DNA of 64,000 nt from CAVPLM01 sp963713545 (GCA_963713545.1 CAVQME010000010.1:310001-374000); one strand, 5' to 3'. Positions 1 to 9,441 are shown, counted from the stretch's first letter. Numbers and translations: made by a program. Notes: generated from the sequence alone by a model not told the origin.

Positions 1-1402
1 GGCCGTAGTGGCCATTGACCGCGTTCGCATTGGCCTTGCCCACGTATTCCATCGTCGCCGCGGCGACATCCGGGGCGGGCGTCCAGCGCAGGAGGACCTC
101 CGCGTGGGCGAACTGCCCCTGCTCGAGAGAGGTGATGAAGGGATCGATGTTGTCGGGAAACACCAGTCCCCGCTCGATGAGATCTTTCTTGTCCTCGCGC
201 GAATGCTGGATGAAGTTCGACTGCACCAGATAGGAGTCGGTGCCGAACACCTCTCCGCCGAAGACACCGGTGGCCCGCATGGTTTCCCGTATGGAAGAGG
301 TCACACGTATGAACCGCCACACGTAGGCGTTGTGCACGTCGCCCTCTTCCACCGCCTTGAGGGAAGTCGCTTTGGTCTCCTTGATGATCAGGTCGAGCAC
401 CGCCTTCTTATACTCGAAGTCGCGGGCCGAGTTCCCGGCTATGACGATACAAAGGCTCGGGCCGACGATCTCTTTGGAGAACTGCTCGGCCAGCAAGAGC
501 TCTTCTTCGTTGCTTGTGGCCAGGTTCGCGGCCACCATGTTGGGGTTGAAGCCCATCGCCCCGAACGCGATCTCGCTTTCTCCCAGCATCTGCGTGGCGG
601 CCTTGCGGCCTTCCTCCGTGGGCCAGGAAAGGAACCGGAGCAGGAAGTTTTCCAGGGGTTTGGCGGGAGCATAGTTGGGCGAGATGCCCTTGATCTCCAC
701 GGTCGGTGGGCCGGCCCAGTGGTAGATCTTGAGCGCGGCCCTCGTGTACACGCCTAGTCCCCCGAGCGGCATGACGTTACCGCGGATGATCCCCCGCACC
801 GAGGGCCCGGGGCCATCCCCACAGAACCACTCACCGAGAGCGGCCAAGGAGCCGGCCCGGATGATCTCTCCCTCGGGCGTGACCCACTCCAAGGCGAGCT
901 GGTTTCTCTCCCCGATGCTGCACGCTCCGCTCATGTGGCCGATGCCTTCGTGAGCGGCCAGGGGCAGCGCGGACGTGTTGCCTCCCGCTCCGTTCACGTT
1001 GCAGGTAAGGCCCCTCTTCATCAGCTCGGCCTGGAGCTGCGCGTACACGACGTATGGCTCCACCACCGCGTACATGTTCTCTTCGTTGATCTCGATGATG
1101 CGGTTCATGCGCCGCATATCCAGCTTGATGCAGCCCGGGCCGCCCGCGTCGCAGTAGATCCCCCAACCGGTGCTGGAGGCTTTGAACTGGACTCCGAACC
1201 TGTTGCACAGCCGCACGACCGCCTGGACCTCTTCAGTGCTCCCCGGCATGAGGATAGCCTCAAAACGGGGGTTGAACTCCTGGGCCGAGGCGGCCTGGCC
1301 CGAGCGCCAGGCCCAGGCATCCAGGTCCACCGGCTCGTCCGAGATGTTCTCCGGCCCGACGATGGCCTCGAAGGCCTGATATTGCTCTTTCGTGAGTGCC
1401 AT
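1..1402 (-). CDS. VAO/PCMH-type FAD-linked oxidase (partial, C-terminus off the window)
   Basis: This flavoprotein resembles the vanillyl-alcohol oxidase / 4-cresol dehydrogenase group, which oxidises para-substituted phenols. It reads leftwards from an ATG at 1402 (MALTKEQYQAFEAIVGP) and stays open for 467 codons to the window edge. Visible motifs are the PP-loop FAD half, including LDMRRMNRIIEINEENMYAV, ALEWVTPEGEIIRAGS and WFCGDGPGPSVRGIIRG. The same motifs occur in the two paralogues at 13749-15314 and 15328-16893, which are 521 residues long, so about 54 residues are probably missing. It is the third gene of a leftward operon behind the GlcD-like and Fe-S genes, with a 13-nt gap, so electrons probably leave through that Fe-S partner. 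The substrate is unknown; a phenolic compound is inferred from family and neighbours. Confidence 0.85.
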   Translation of the reverse strand, partial: MALTKEQYQAFEAIVGPENISDEPVDLDAWAWRSGQAASAQEFNPRFEAILMPGSTEEVQAVVRLCNRFGVQFKASSTGWGIYCDAGGPGCIKLDMRRMNRIIEINEENMYAVVEPYVVYAQLQAELMKRGLTCNVNGAGGNTSALPLAAHEGIGHMSGACSIGERNQLALEWVTPEGEIIRAGSLAALGEWFCGDGPGPSVRGIIRGNVMPLGGLGVYTRAALKIYHWAGPPTVEIKGISPNYAPAKPLENFLLRFLSWPTEEGRKAATQMLGESEIAFGAMGFNPNMVAANLATSNEEELLLAEQFSKEIVGPSLCIVIAGNSARDFEYKKAVLDLIIKETKATSLKAVEEGDVHNAYVWRFIRVTSSIRETMRATGVFGGEVFGTDSYLVQSNFIQHSREDKKDLIERGLVFPDNIDPFITSLEQGQFAHAEVLLRWTPAPDVAAATMEYVGKANANAVNGHYG

Positions 1403-1415
1403 TTCCCGACGCCCC

Positions 1416-2672
1416 TTATATCGCTTTGTCCAAGATCTCTACGACATCGAGGACCTTGAGGTGGCTGCCGTTCCCATCAAGGTTCTGCACGCAATGAGGA
1501 CAGGCTGTCACCAGGGCCTCCGCTCCCGTGGACTCCGCTTCACTCAGCCGTTCGGCGGCGGTCCACCGGGCAAACTCGGGATTGGTCTCTCTCACCCCTC
1601 CCCCGGCCCCACAGCACCAGGCGTATTCCCGGATGCGGTCCATCTCCACCAGCTTGAGACCGGGGATACTCTTGAGGAGGTCACGGGCGGGTTCGTAGAC
1701 ACCATTGGTGCCGCGCCGTAAGGTACGGGGCGGGTCGTAGACCCGCATGTGTCGCATCCGCTGCACGCCCTTCCAGTGGATCCAGGGCTCGCCCAAGCGG
1801 CCCAGGTGGCAGGGGTCGTGGTAGGTGACCGTCATATCCACGGTCTTCTTGGGCTTGAGCTTCTTCTGCTCGACCAGCTGAGCCAGGTACTCGGTGACGT
1901 GCCATACCTTGATGTCCAAGCCCAGCCCGAGCTTGTCGTACAGCACTTTGAAGTACTGGTAGCAGTGAGCGCAGCCGGTGACCAGTTCCGTGGCTCCGGA
2001 CTCCTTGAAGCGGGCCACGTTCAATTCGGCCTGTTTGAGGGATTCATCCAGGTAGCCCATCTCGTAGGCCCGGCCCCCGCAACACAGCTCGCGGTCCTTG
2101 GCGATGCCCACGTCTACTCCCGCTTTCTTGAGCAAGGAGAGGGCGGCTCGGGCCGCGTTGCCGGCAGCTTCGTCGTAGTTGGCGAGGCACCCGGCGTGAT
2201 AGACGACAGGGACTTTCTTCTGAGTGTAGTCCTTGACGTCCAGCCCTTTGTACCACTGGTCGCGTTTGCCTTTTGCTCCGAGCACCATGGGGCCCTGCTT
2301 CTGCATGGTCTGCACGAGCTTGTCCCACACCGGCACGGTCTGGCCGTTCTTCACGCACTCCTGGCGGATGGCGTAAAGAGGCTCGAGGACGTCCATCTCC
2401 ATCGCATACTTGCAGGAGATGTCGCAGGCGCCGCACAGGTTGCAGTTATAGACGACCTCCGCCACTTTGGGCGTGTACTCCACCCGGCCGCGGAGCAGCC
2501 CCAAGCCGGAGCCCATGCGGCCGCCGCCGGAGTACGAATGGAAGTTGTAGCGCGAGATGCTGGGGCACGCGTTGGCATGCTCGTAGCCGGTCACCTTCTC
2601 CAAGGGGATGAACTTGCAGGCAGAGCACCGGCAGCACGACTCCATCTCCGCTCGATAATCTTCTAGCGCCAT
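1416..2672 (-). CDS. HdrD/GlcF-like Fe-S oxidoreductase with two CCG domains
   Basis: This 418-residue electron-transfer subunit belongs to the heterodisulfide-reductase-D / glycolate-oxidase-F family. The N-terminus carries two ferredoxin-like clusters: CCRCSAC at residues 13-19 with a partner Cys at 36, and CNLCGACDISC at 77-87. Two CCG domains follow, with ELCCGGRAYEMG and VTGCAHCYQYF, then YHDPCHLGRLGEP, WCCGAGGGV and VTACPHCVQNL. I place the start at ATG 2672, after a purine-rich ribosome site. The frame is open upstream into the preceding gene only because that gene is frameshifted, so an apparent 915-residue fusion is not real. The protein probably takes electrons from the flanking flavoproteins and passes them to ETF or quinone. 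A paralogue lies at 16908-18185. Confidence 0.88.
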   Translation of the reverse strand: MALEDYRAEMESCCRCSACKFIPLEKVTGYEHANACPSISRYNFHSYSGGGRMGSGLGLLRGRVEYTPKVAEVVYNCNLCGACDISCKYAMEMDVLEPLYAIRQECVKNGQTVPVWDKLVQTMQKQGPMVLGAKGKRDQWYKGLDVKDYTQKKVPVVYHAGCLANYDEAAGNAARAALSLLKKAGVDVGIAKDRELCCGGRAYEMGYLDESLKQAELNVARFKESGATELVTGCAHCYQYFKVLYDKLGLGLDIKVWHVTEYLAQLVEQKKLKPKKTVDMTVTYHDPCHLGRLGEPWIHWKGVQRMRHMRVYDPPRTLRRGTNGVYEPARDLLKSIPGLKLVEMDRIREYAWCCGAGGGVRETNPEFARWTAAERLSEAESTGAEALVTACPHCVQNLDGNGSHLKVLDVVEILDKAI

Positions 2673-2689
2673 AGTTCTGGTCCCTTCCC

Positions 2690-4157
2690 TTAGAAGCATA
2701 GTTTGCCCGGACTCAGGATGCCGGCCGGGTCGACGATCGCCTTGAACTTCTTGAGCGCCTCCACGCTGGCAGCATCCCGGTTCATGATGTCTCTGGCCGC
2801 TTCCCCGAAAGGTCTCGAGAAGAAGGCGCCGGCGCTCATCAACGGCTGGATGGCGCTCGTGGCAAGATTTCGAACGGCACAGGTCTCGGTCTTGTCCGTG
2901 GGGTCGTAGAAGAGGTTGAACTCCACGTGGCAGCTGCTGCCCTGGACGATGGGCTGCAGGTAGATGCCCATCTTGGTCGGCGGGATACCCGACCGCTTCG
3001 GCAGCTTCGCTCATGACCTTGATCAGCCCGGGGATCTTCGCGTAGGTGGTGAGGAAGAAGATGTCCTGGCAGCATCCGTGCCCCCGGAGCTTCCAGTAGG
3101 GCTCGTCGGACGGCCGGCGTATGGCTTCCAGGAACTGGCCGGCACCGACCCCGCCGAGACTTTGCGCGGTCTGCAGACCGAGGCGCTGCAGGAGCTCACG
3201 GGTGTCCTCGATCTGGCCCTGCATCCTCATCTCGGGCAGGTACCTGTAAGCGCCCAAGTTGAAGAAAAGGACCCACTGGGGCAGCTTGGCGACCAGCCGC
3301 CCGTAGTCCTCGGCGCTCTGGCTCATCAGGGCGGCGACATCGGCGCCGTTGAGTATCAGTAATTCGTTGCCCAGTCTCAGCCGGATCAGCCAGTGGGCGG
3401 CTTCCAGGAGCTTGGCCACGTCGCCGGACCCGATGAAGTAGGGCTGCTCGATCTCCGGCACCAGTTCGCACCGGGCCGAAGCCCAGGTGACTATGCCCAT
3501 CGTCCCCTGCGCGCCCTGGAAGAGACGATGCAGCGACATGGCCGACGGGCCGGCGGCTTCCTTCTGCCGGCCCCCCGCCTTGCGCTGCTCTTCGATGGTG
3601 CCGGGGCCGGCCGCCGCGCCGGTACGGAACATATCTCCCGTGCCGAAGATGACTTCGGTGGAACCGATGGGATCAGCGATATCCCAATGGTAGTGAGGCA
3701 TGATCACCGGTTCCCGGGAGAGCATGCTACCCACCACCGACTTGGTCTTGCGCGGCTGCAGCGGCATGTTCAGCCTCAGTCCCTTCTTGGCCGCCGCCTT
3801 GCTCAGTTCGCCGAAGGTGACTCCCGGTTCCACGATCGACACCACACGCTCGAAGGGATCGACCAGATCGATCTTCTTCATGCCGCTCATATCCACGACC
3901 ACCGCATCGCCGGTGCACGGGACGGTGTCGCCGTAGAAATGGGGGCCACCGGAGCTGACCGGAACGAGAGGTGTGCCGGTCTCTTTGGCCAGGTTCACAA
4001 GCTTCTGGATGGTGTCCGCCGAATCGGCCCTGACCACAAACCGCGGACGGACTTTGCCGACGAAACTGAGATCCCCGGCGTAGGCGTCCAGGACGGATGG
4101 GTCCTGGCTGACGCTACGTGCCCCGGCGATCTCCTGCAATGCCTTCTCCGTTATCAT
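2690..4157 (-). CDS. GlcD-like FAD-binding oxidoreductase, frameshifted near 2976
   Basis: This FAD-linked oxidase has a PP-loop FAD domain with VSSGGPHFYGDTVP, VDMSGMKKIDLVDP and QGAQGTMGIVTWA, and ends in ILSPGKLCF. It matches the intact paralogue at 12233-13702 along its whole length. After residues GYPADQ the frame jumps: the following MGIYLQP is read only if one base is dropped near 2976. The total length (1468 nt) is one more than a multiple of three, and correcting it gives 488 residues against 489 in the paralogue. I chose ATG 4157, with AGGAAGG upstream; GTG 4163 is an alternative. It is the first gene of the operon driven from the promoter box at 4318-4348. Whether the frameshift is real or a sequence error cannot be told here. 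Confidence 0.82.
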
Positions 4158-4317
4158 GTCCACTACCTTCCTGAGACTCCTTGACGCGATCTCGTCAACC
4201 CATCTTTAACCGGACCTGACGACCTGCTGCGGTCTCCCGAGGAACGCTCCGTAAGGCCCCCTTTCAAAGCGAACACATTCGCACCCCCTCCCCGTCTGAA
4301 CGAGGGGTCCTGACAGC

Positions 4318-4348
4318 ACAGTATCATCAGGAGAAACCGATATCAAGT
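4318..4348 (-). promoter_or_regulatory. Shared promoter box, flavoprotein/Fe-S operon 1
   Basis: On the minus strand this reads ACTTGAT, 18 nt, then TACTGT, with TG one base before the -10 (extended -10). The upstream flank ACTCACGG is nearly identical to that of the box at 23490-23520. It lies about 160 nt upstream of the GlcD-like start. It belongs to the six-member motif set described in the findings. Confidence 0.6.
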
Positions 4349-4409
4349 CCGTGAGTAAAACCCAATACTGCCCAGCCTCGCGCCATCCATCAACGTTCTG
4401 CGAGAGGCG

Positions 4410-5345
4410 CTAGAGCTCGAGCTCCGGGGGCAGAGGCGGCATCTGGCCGGCCAATTCCGCGATGAGCCCTTCGTACTTGGCAAGCCGCGAGTCGATGTCG
4501 ATCTCGCCGCTTCTCGCCGCCTGAGCGGCGAGGAATAGCCACAAGTGGGCGCGAAGCAAGTCCGCCCGCGTGTGATCCCCTGGAGAGACCGCTCCGAAGA
4601 CCGTCTCCTGGTAGGCGCCGAACAGGCTCAGGGCTATGAGGTCATCACGCACGGTCGGCTTTCCCGCGGACGCGGGGACCGCCGTGAGCTCCTTCATAAT
4701 GCGCGCCACGGTCCCGGCAAGACCTTCCTGGATGGAACGACGCAGGTGAACGTCCTCCTGCGTTCCCTCCACGCGGATCACGGCAAAGGCGGCCACACCG
4801 AGTTGAAACACGCGAAAGTGGCTGAAGACGTCCCACAGCAAGCGCTCCGCCGGATCCTCCAAGGAAGCCGTCTTCTCGTCGGCGTAGGCGACACCCCAGT
4901 TCGTCAGTACACCCACGCATTCGGCCAGAAGCCTGCGTTTGCTGGGAAAGTGGCTGTAGAAGAGGCTGGCGGTGATGCCCAGCCGGCGCATGAGGGTGGA
5001 GACGTGCGTGTTCTTGTAGCCCTTGGCAGAGAACTCGCGGGTGGCTAGAGCCAGGATGCGATTGTGCATCCGCTCATACTCCAGAGACACAAGATCCACC
5101 GCGGTCTCGTTCGCCTGGTCGACCCGGTGCTGGAGCCTGTCCTCGATCTCGAGGATGGAAAGCCCGGCCCGTTTCAACTCGGCGATCTCCTGCAGGATCT
5201 TGACGTGGTCTTCGGTATAGAGCGAGCGGCTGGCGGCGGTCTTCTGGGGGCGGGGGAGCAATCCCAGCCGGAGGTAATAGTGGATGGTGGTTCGGGGTAC
5301 CCCACTCACCTTCTCGAGCTCTCGAATGGTAAATGCCTGGATCAC
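4410..5345 (-). CDS. MerR-TetR hybrid transcriptional regulator (copy 1)
   Basis: This 311-residue regulator carries two different DNA-binding domains. Residues 1 to about 70 are a MerR-type winged helix (FTIRELEKVSGVPRTTIHYY, then SRSLYTEDHVKILQEIAELK). Residues about 95-145 are a TetR-type helix-turn-helix (REFSAKGYKNTHVSTLMRRL, then TASLFYSHFPSKRRLLAECV), followed by a helical C-terminal ligand or dimer domain. The start is GTG 5345 behind AAGGAGCGAAG; the two paralogues (9442-10416, 28560-29534) share this AAGGAGCGA-like leader. It diverges from the Mo-enzyme operon at 5852, so it probably controls that operon and itself. The effector is unknown; an aromatic compound is a guess from context. 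Confidence 0.85.
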   Translation of the reverse strand: MIQAFTIRELEKVSGVPRTTIHYYLRLGLLPRPQKTAASRSLYTEDHVKILQEIAELKRAGLSILEIEDRLQHRVDQANETAVDLVSLEYERMHNRILALATREFSAKGYKNTHVSTLMRRLGITASLFYSHFPSKRRLLAECVGVLTNWGVAYADEKTASLEDPAERLLWDVFSHFRVFQLGVAAFAVIRVEGTQEDVHLRRSIQEGLAGTVARIMKELTAVPASAGKPTVRDDLIALSLFGAYQETVFGAVSPGDHTRADLLRAHLWLFLAAQAARSGEIDIDSRLAKYEGLIAELAGQMPPLPPELEL

Positions 5346-5567
5346 CTTCGCTCCTTGCTCCGAACCGACGCAAGACGAGAGGACTCCTCAGACGCGTCGA
5401 ATCCGACCATTGCGCATGCCGGTAGCAACATTAGTCCCAAGTGGCGGTCTGTGGCAACAACACCGCGGACGCTCGTCGCTTGACGCCCTTTTCACAGTCA
5501 CGGGCACCAGCTTCGCTTCTGGACTGTTCTCTAGTCGGGGAAAGCAGGGTCACCGCGTCGCTTTGAT

Positions 5568-5598
5568 GAACTACACTTGACAGAAAGCTATATCAAGT
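5568..5598 (-). promoter_or_regulatory. Candidate promoter box for MerR-TetR regulator 1
   Basis: The minus strand reads ACTTGAT, 18 nt, then TAGTTC, with the same spacing as the other boxes. Its upstream flank TCTAAG resembles TTTAAG upstream of the rightward box at 5703. It overlaps a perfect inverted repeat ACTTGA-12 nt-TCAAGT (5575-5598), a possible operator. The -10 match is weaker than in the other five sites. Confidence 0.4.
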
Positions 5599-5702
5599 CT
5601 TAGACTTCAGTCATGTAGCGCTGCAAGGATCGGCCGACGGGCCGGCGACGAGCGACATAGATCTGTGACGGCCCTACGCTCGCTATGTGGTTTGACTTTA
5701 AG

Positions 5703-5733
5703 ACTTGAGATGTTCTTTTAAAACTGCTAGTGT
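5703..5733 (+). promoter_or_regulatory. Shared promoter box, Mo-enzyme 1 operon
   Basis: ACTTGAG (5703-5709), 18 nt, TAGTGT (5728-5733), with TGC just before the -10 (extended -10). Read as a housekeeping promoter this is TTGAGA, 17 nt, TAGTGT. The ATG of the alpha subunit is 118 nt downstream. Confidence 0.65.
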
Positions 5734-5851
5734 TCGGAACGGCGTGATGTCGCAAAGCCGAGGGGGGCGTATGACCCATCCCCCGGGTCGTCTTGAGTTC
5801 GGAGAATCGCGCCGGATTGCAGTTGGGGCAGCTTGACGAAAGGAGCACTTG

Positions 5852-8575
5852 ATGCCGGCGGCAAACGATCGGCGTGCGGAGTTACGAATCAAAGACAAGA
5901 CGGTACTCAAGACCCTTGCCCAGTGTTCCTTCGCGCAGGGGGGCGAGCTGGCGTCAGTTGATGTGAAGGACGGCAAGATCGTCCGCATCCGGCCCCATCA
6001 CCACACCGAAAGATACACCGAAGAAGAGCTGGGGCAGTACGAGCTCGAGAAGGACGGCGTGAAGTACAAGACTCCGCCCAAAGGTCTCCTCGCCCCCTAT
6101 CAGATCGCCTATAAGAAGCGGGTCTACTCCCCCAACCGCATCCTCTACCCGCTCAAGCGGGTGGACTGGGACCCGAACGGCGCCCCCGGCTCGACCGGCC
6201 CGGGCGGGCGCAACACCGAGAACCGGGGCAAGAGCAAGTACGTGCGGATCAGTTGGGACGAGGCGACCACCATCATCGCCGACGAGATCAGACGCATACA
6301 CAAGGAGTACGGACCGTACGGAGTGCTCGCCCACGGCGACGGTCACGGCGAAACCAAGACCGTGCATGGCGCTCATGCGGTACCGTGGGACCTTCTTGAG
6401 CTCACCGGCGGCTTCACACAGGCCATCCGCAACGCGGACAGCTGGGAGGGCTGGTTCTGGGGTACCAAACACGTGTGGGGTAACGGGGAGAACGGACTCT
6501 GCCTCCCTGCCGACAACATGATGAACGACGTCACCCAGAACACGGACATGATTCTGCACATCGGGGCCGATCTCGAGACCACCCCCTGGGGATTCGCCGG
6601 CCAGTTCCCCTCGAACGTCCTCTATTTCTGGCAGAAGCTGGGCAAGAAACAGGTGTTCGTCTCTCCCGACCTCAACTACTCGGGCGCCATCCATGCGAGC
6701 AAGTGGATCCCCATCCTTCCCAACACCGACGCCGCTCTGCATCTGGCCATCGCCTACACCTGGATGACCGAGGGCACCTACGACAAGGACTACGTGGCCA
6801 CGCACGTGGTGGGCTTCGATAAGTTCGAGGACTATGTCCTGGGAAGAGAGGACGGCCTACCCAAGACTCCCGAGTGGGCCTCGGCTAAGACCAGCGTCCC
6901 GGAGTGGACCATCAAGGCCCTAGCCCGGGAGTGGGCGGCGCAGCCGACCACGGTCATGCACTTCTACGGCGGCTCTTACGTGCGCGGCCCCTACTCCCAC
7001 GAGCCGGCGCGCCTCGAGGCCTGTCTCTTAGGCATGCAAGGCCTGGGCAAGCCCGGCCGCCATCAGTACTACAAGATGGGCGGCGACGACCACTGGATGA
7101 ACGATACGCCCCGCCCCTTGAAGACCATCCCCGACATGCGCATGAAGTTCGACCCCACCATCGAAAAAGGTGGCGAGGCAGCGCAGGGGCCGCCGCCTAT
7201 GTGGAACATCTTCCCCGGCCAGAAACAGCTGGCGGTCTCCTCCAAGCAGGTCATCCCCAAGACGCAGCTGGCCCAGGCCATCCTCGAGGGGTCGTGCTGG
7301 AGCTCCGGGAGCACCCAGCAGTTCATGCACCTCGAAGACCAGTTCAAGCGGTACGAGTATCCCATCCCCGCGGAAGAGGGCGGCACCGAGATCCACATGA
7401 TCTGGATGGACAACCCCTGCCGCACCACCTGCTGGAACGACGGTTTTAAGACGGTGGAAGCCTTCCGCAGCCCCAAGATCGAGACCATCGTGGTGCAGCA
7501 CCTGTGGCTGGAGAACGACACCATCCTCGCCGACGTCATCCTGCCCGTCAACACCAAGCTGGAAGAAGAAGACATCGGCCGCATGTCCGCCGGCGGCCGT
7601 TCGGTGCATGGCATCCTGCTTGAGAACCAGGCCATCGAGCCCCTGGGCGAATCGCTCTCCGACTACGAGTGCGTGGGCGAGGTGGCCAAGAAGCTGGGCT
7701 TCTACGAAGAGTTCAGCGCGGGGATGACCATAAAGGAGAAGATCAAGGCGGGCTTCGACAACATGGACATCCACGATTTCGTCACCTGGGAAGATTTCCA
7801 GGACAAGCAGTACTTCATCATGCCCACCGACCCCGAGTGGGAGAAGGTGCCGGCCGGCCTACGCCAGTTCTACGAAGACCCGGAGAAGCATCCCCTGGAA
7901 ACCCCCAGCGGCAAGCTCGAGTTCTACTCCCAGCGCCTAGCCGATCACTACCCCGACGACAAAGTAAGAGGGCCTCTGCCCAAGTGGATCGAGAAGGACG
8001 AGTTCCACGACGAGCGGGTGTCCAGCCCGCGGGCGAACGAGTACCCGCTGCTCCTCGTGAGCAACCACGGCCGTTGGCGGACCCACGCCCAGAACGACGA
8101 CATCCCCTGGCAGCGGGAGATCATGACCTGCAAGGTCAGAGGCTGGGACGGCTACTTGTACGAGCCCATCTGGATCAACCCCAAAGACGCCGAGGCTCGG
8201 GGTATCAAGGACGGTGACATCCTCAAGATGTTAAACGAGAGAGGTACCGTCCTCGGCGGAGCCCTCGTCTGGGAGCGCATCATGCCCGGAGCGGTATCGA
8301 TGGACCACGGCTCCCGCGTCGACCTAGTCAACGTCGGCCCGGACGGCTTCCTGGATCGGGGCGGCGCGAACAACCTCATCTCCCCCATCAACGGCATCTC
8401 CCCCAACTGTTGGGGCATGGCGACGAGCGGCTTCCTGGTGGAGGTGCAGAAGGTGACGATGGCCGAGATGGAAGAATGGCGGGAGAAGTATCCAGAAGCC
8501 TTTGCGAGGAAATACGACCCGGCCTCGGGTCTGCGCTTCGAGGCGTGGGTGCTAGAGGAAGGAGAGGCCCGATGA
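5852..8575 (+). CDS. Molybdopterin oxidoreductase, transhydroxylase-like alpha subunit, divergent (module 1)
   Basis: This 907-residue catalytic subunit of the DMSO-reductase superfamily binds bis-MGD molybdenum. It has no Tat signal and lacks the N-terminal CxxCxxxC cluster motif, as in pyrogallol-phloroglucinol transhydroxylase. The metal-site motif NADSWEGW (Asp196, Ser197) matches Asp174/Ser175 of the Pelobacter enzyme as I recall it, and GDGHGE supplies a His (165) near His144. It lacks the FPGY motif that carries catalytic Tyr404 there, which the other two copies keep. I use ATG 5852, seven bases after AAGGAG; TTG 5849 is less well placed. Its stop overlaps the beta-subunit start by 4 bp. 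The reaction is therefore uncertain: a phenol hydroxyltransferase or a related redox reaction. It is cytoplasmic by lack of a signal. Confidence 0.82.
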   Translation: MPAANDRRAELRIKDKTVLKTLAQCSFAQGGELASVDVKDGKIVRIRPHHHTERYTEEELGQYELEKDGVKYKTPPKGLLAPYQIAYKKRVYSPNRILYPLKRVDWDPNGAPGSTGPGGRNTENRGKSKYVRISWDEATTIIADEIRRIHKEYGPYGVLAHGDGHGETKTVHGAHAVPWDLLELTGGFTQAIRNADSWEGWFWGTKHVWGNGENGLCLPADNMMNDVTQNTDMILHIGADLETTPWGFAGQFPSNVLYFWQKLGKKQVFVSPDLNYSGAIHASKWIPILPNTDAALHLAIAYTWMTEGTYDKDYVATHVVGFDKFEDYVLGREDGLPKTPEWASAKTSVPEWTIKALAREWAAQPTTVMHFYGGSYVRGPYSHEPARLEACLLGMQGLGKPGRHQYYKMGGDDHWMNDTPRPLKTIPDMRMKFDPTIEKGGEAAQGPPPMWNIFPGQKQLAVSSKQVIPKTQLAQAILEGSCWSSGSTQQFMHLEDQFKRYEYPIPAEEGGTEIHMIWMDNPCRTTCWNDGFKTVEAFRSPKIETIVVQHLWLENDTILADVILPVNTKLEEEDIGRMSAGGRSVHGILLENQAIEPLGESLSDYECVGEVAKKLGFYEEFSAGMTIKEKIKAGFDNMDIHDFVTWEDFQDKQYFIMPTDPEWEKVPAGLRQFYEDPEKHPLETPSGKLEFYSQRLADHYPDDKVRGPLPKWIEKDEFHDERVSSPRANEYPLLLVSNHGRWRTHAQNDDIPWQREIMTCKVRGWDGYLYEPIWINPKDAEARGIKDGDILKMLNERGTVLGGALVWERIMPGAVSMDHGSRVDLVNVGPDGFLDRGGANNLISPINGISPNCWGMATSGFLVEVQKVTMAEMEEWREKYPEAFARKYDPASGLRFEAWVLEEGEAR

Positions 8576-9378
8576 GCAAGGTCTTCGTGTTCGATACTTC
8601 GATCTGCAACGGCTGCTACTGCTGCCAGATCGCCTGCAAGGACGAGCACTGCGGGAACGACTGGACTCCCTATGCCAAGCCTCAACCCGAGACGGGTCAG
8701 TTCTGGCTCAAGCTCTCCGAGCACGTGCGCGGCACCGTACCCAAGGTGAAGATGCACTACGTGCCTTCGCTCTGCGCTCACTGTGACGAGGCGCCGTGTA
8801 TGGCCGCCTGCCAAGTGGAGGGGGCCATCTACAAACGCGAGGACGGCCTGGTCATCATCGACCCGGAGAAATGCACCGGCTGCAAGAGCTGCGTGGACGC
8901 CTGCCCCAGCCACTCCATCTATATGAACGAGAACCTCACCATCGCCCAGAAGTGCACGGGCTGCGCCCATCTGCTCGATGCCGGATGGACGGAGCCCCGC
9001 TGCGTGGACGCCTGTCCCACCCTGGCCTTGAAGTACCTGGATGAGGATGAGGCGAAGGGACTGATCGCCACGGCTGAGACCAGGAACCCGGCCGAAGACA
9101 AGCCGCGCCTCTACTACCTGAACATCCCCAAGAAGTTCGTCGGCGGAACGGTCTACGACCCCGTCGCGAAAGAGGTCGTGAAAGGAGCGACCTGCACCCT
9201 TATTGGTAACGGGAGCTCCTGGACCGAGACCACGGATGGCTTCGGGGACTTCTGGTTCGAGGGCCTCGTGACGGGCGCATACTCGCTGGAGATAGCGGCC
9301 GCAGGCTTCCCGACCAAGCGATTCCCGGAGATGGCCCTCGACAATGACATCAACCTGGGAGACATCCCGTTGGCTTGA
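8572..9378 (+). CDS. Fe-S beta subunit of Mo-enzyme 1 with C-terminal Ig-like domain
   Basis: This 268-residue electron-transfer subunit follows its alpha partner with an ATGA overlap. It has four ferredoxin-like Cys groups: CNGCYCCQIACKDEHC near the N-terminus, CAHCDEAPCMAAC, CTGCKSCVDACP, and CTGCAHLLDAGWTEPRC with VDACP. The C-terminal 85 or so residues (VGGTVYDPVAKEV, then DGFGDFWFEGLVTGAYSLEI) form a transthyretin/carboxypeptidase-regulatory-like beta domain, a hallmark of transhydroxylase beta subunits. The third Cys group is complete here. In the other two beta subunits, and in BthL as I recall it, most of its Cys are lost, so this copy may carry four [4Fe-4S] clusters instead of three. 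It probably acts in the cytoplasm with the alpha subunit. Confidence 0.87.
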   Translation: MSKVFVFDTSICNGCYCCQIACKDEHCGNDWTPYAKPQPETGQFWLKLSEHVRGTVPKVKMHYVPSLCAHCDEAPCMAACQVEGAIYKREDGLVIIDPEKCTGCKSCVDACPSHSIYMNENLTIAQKCTGCAHLLDAGWTEPRCVDACPTLALKYLDEDEAKGLIATAETRNPAEDKPRLYYLNIPKKFVGGTVYDPVAKEVVKGATCTLIGNGSSWTETTDGFGDFWFEGLVTGAYSLEIAAAGFPTKRFPEMALDNDINLGDIPLA

Positions 9379-9441
9379 CGCGTGCATAGGACTAAGCTTG
9401 ATGGGTCGGTAGGCAGGCTCGGCGAGACAGAAGGAGCGAGA

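Larger units (their letters stand above)
5346..5851. other. Divergent regulatory region between regulator 1 and Mo-enzyme 1
   Basis: This 506-bp stretch has no credible gene. It holds the 6-bp dyad at 5575-5598, a candidate leftward promoter for regulator 1 (5568-5598), the rightward promoter box at 5703-5733, a G6 run at 5762-5767 in the leader, and the ribosome site of the Mo-enzyme gene. Confidence 0.7.

Noticed and set aside
1749..2666. Long antisense open frames opposite real genes (for example 1749-2666, 6805-5954, 12191-13699, 36468-37952)
   Set aside because: They mirror codon structure of GC-rich genes, have no family motifs and lack ribosome sites. The same holds for most short frames.
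1416..4163. A 915-codon open frame that looks like a GlcD-HdrD fusion protein
   Set aside because: The middle stretch after GYPADQ is Arg/Pro-rich shadow sequence. The true GlcD C-terminus lies in the other frame (2690-2971), and the Fe-S protein has its own start. The fusion is an artefact of one extra base.
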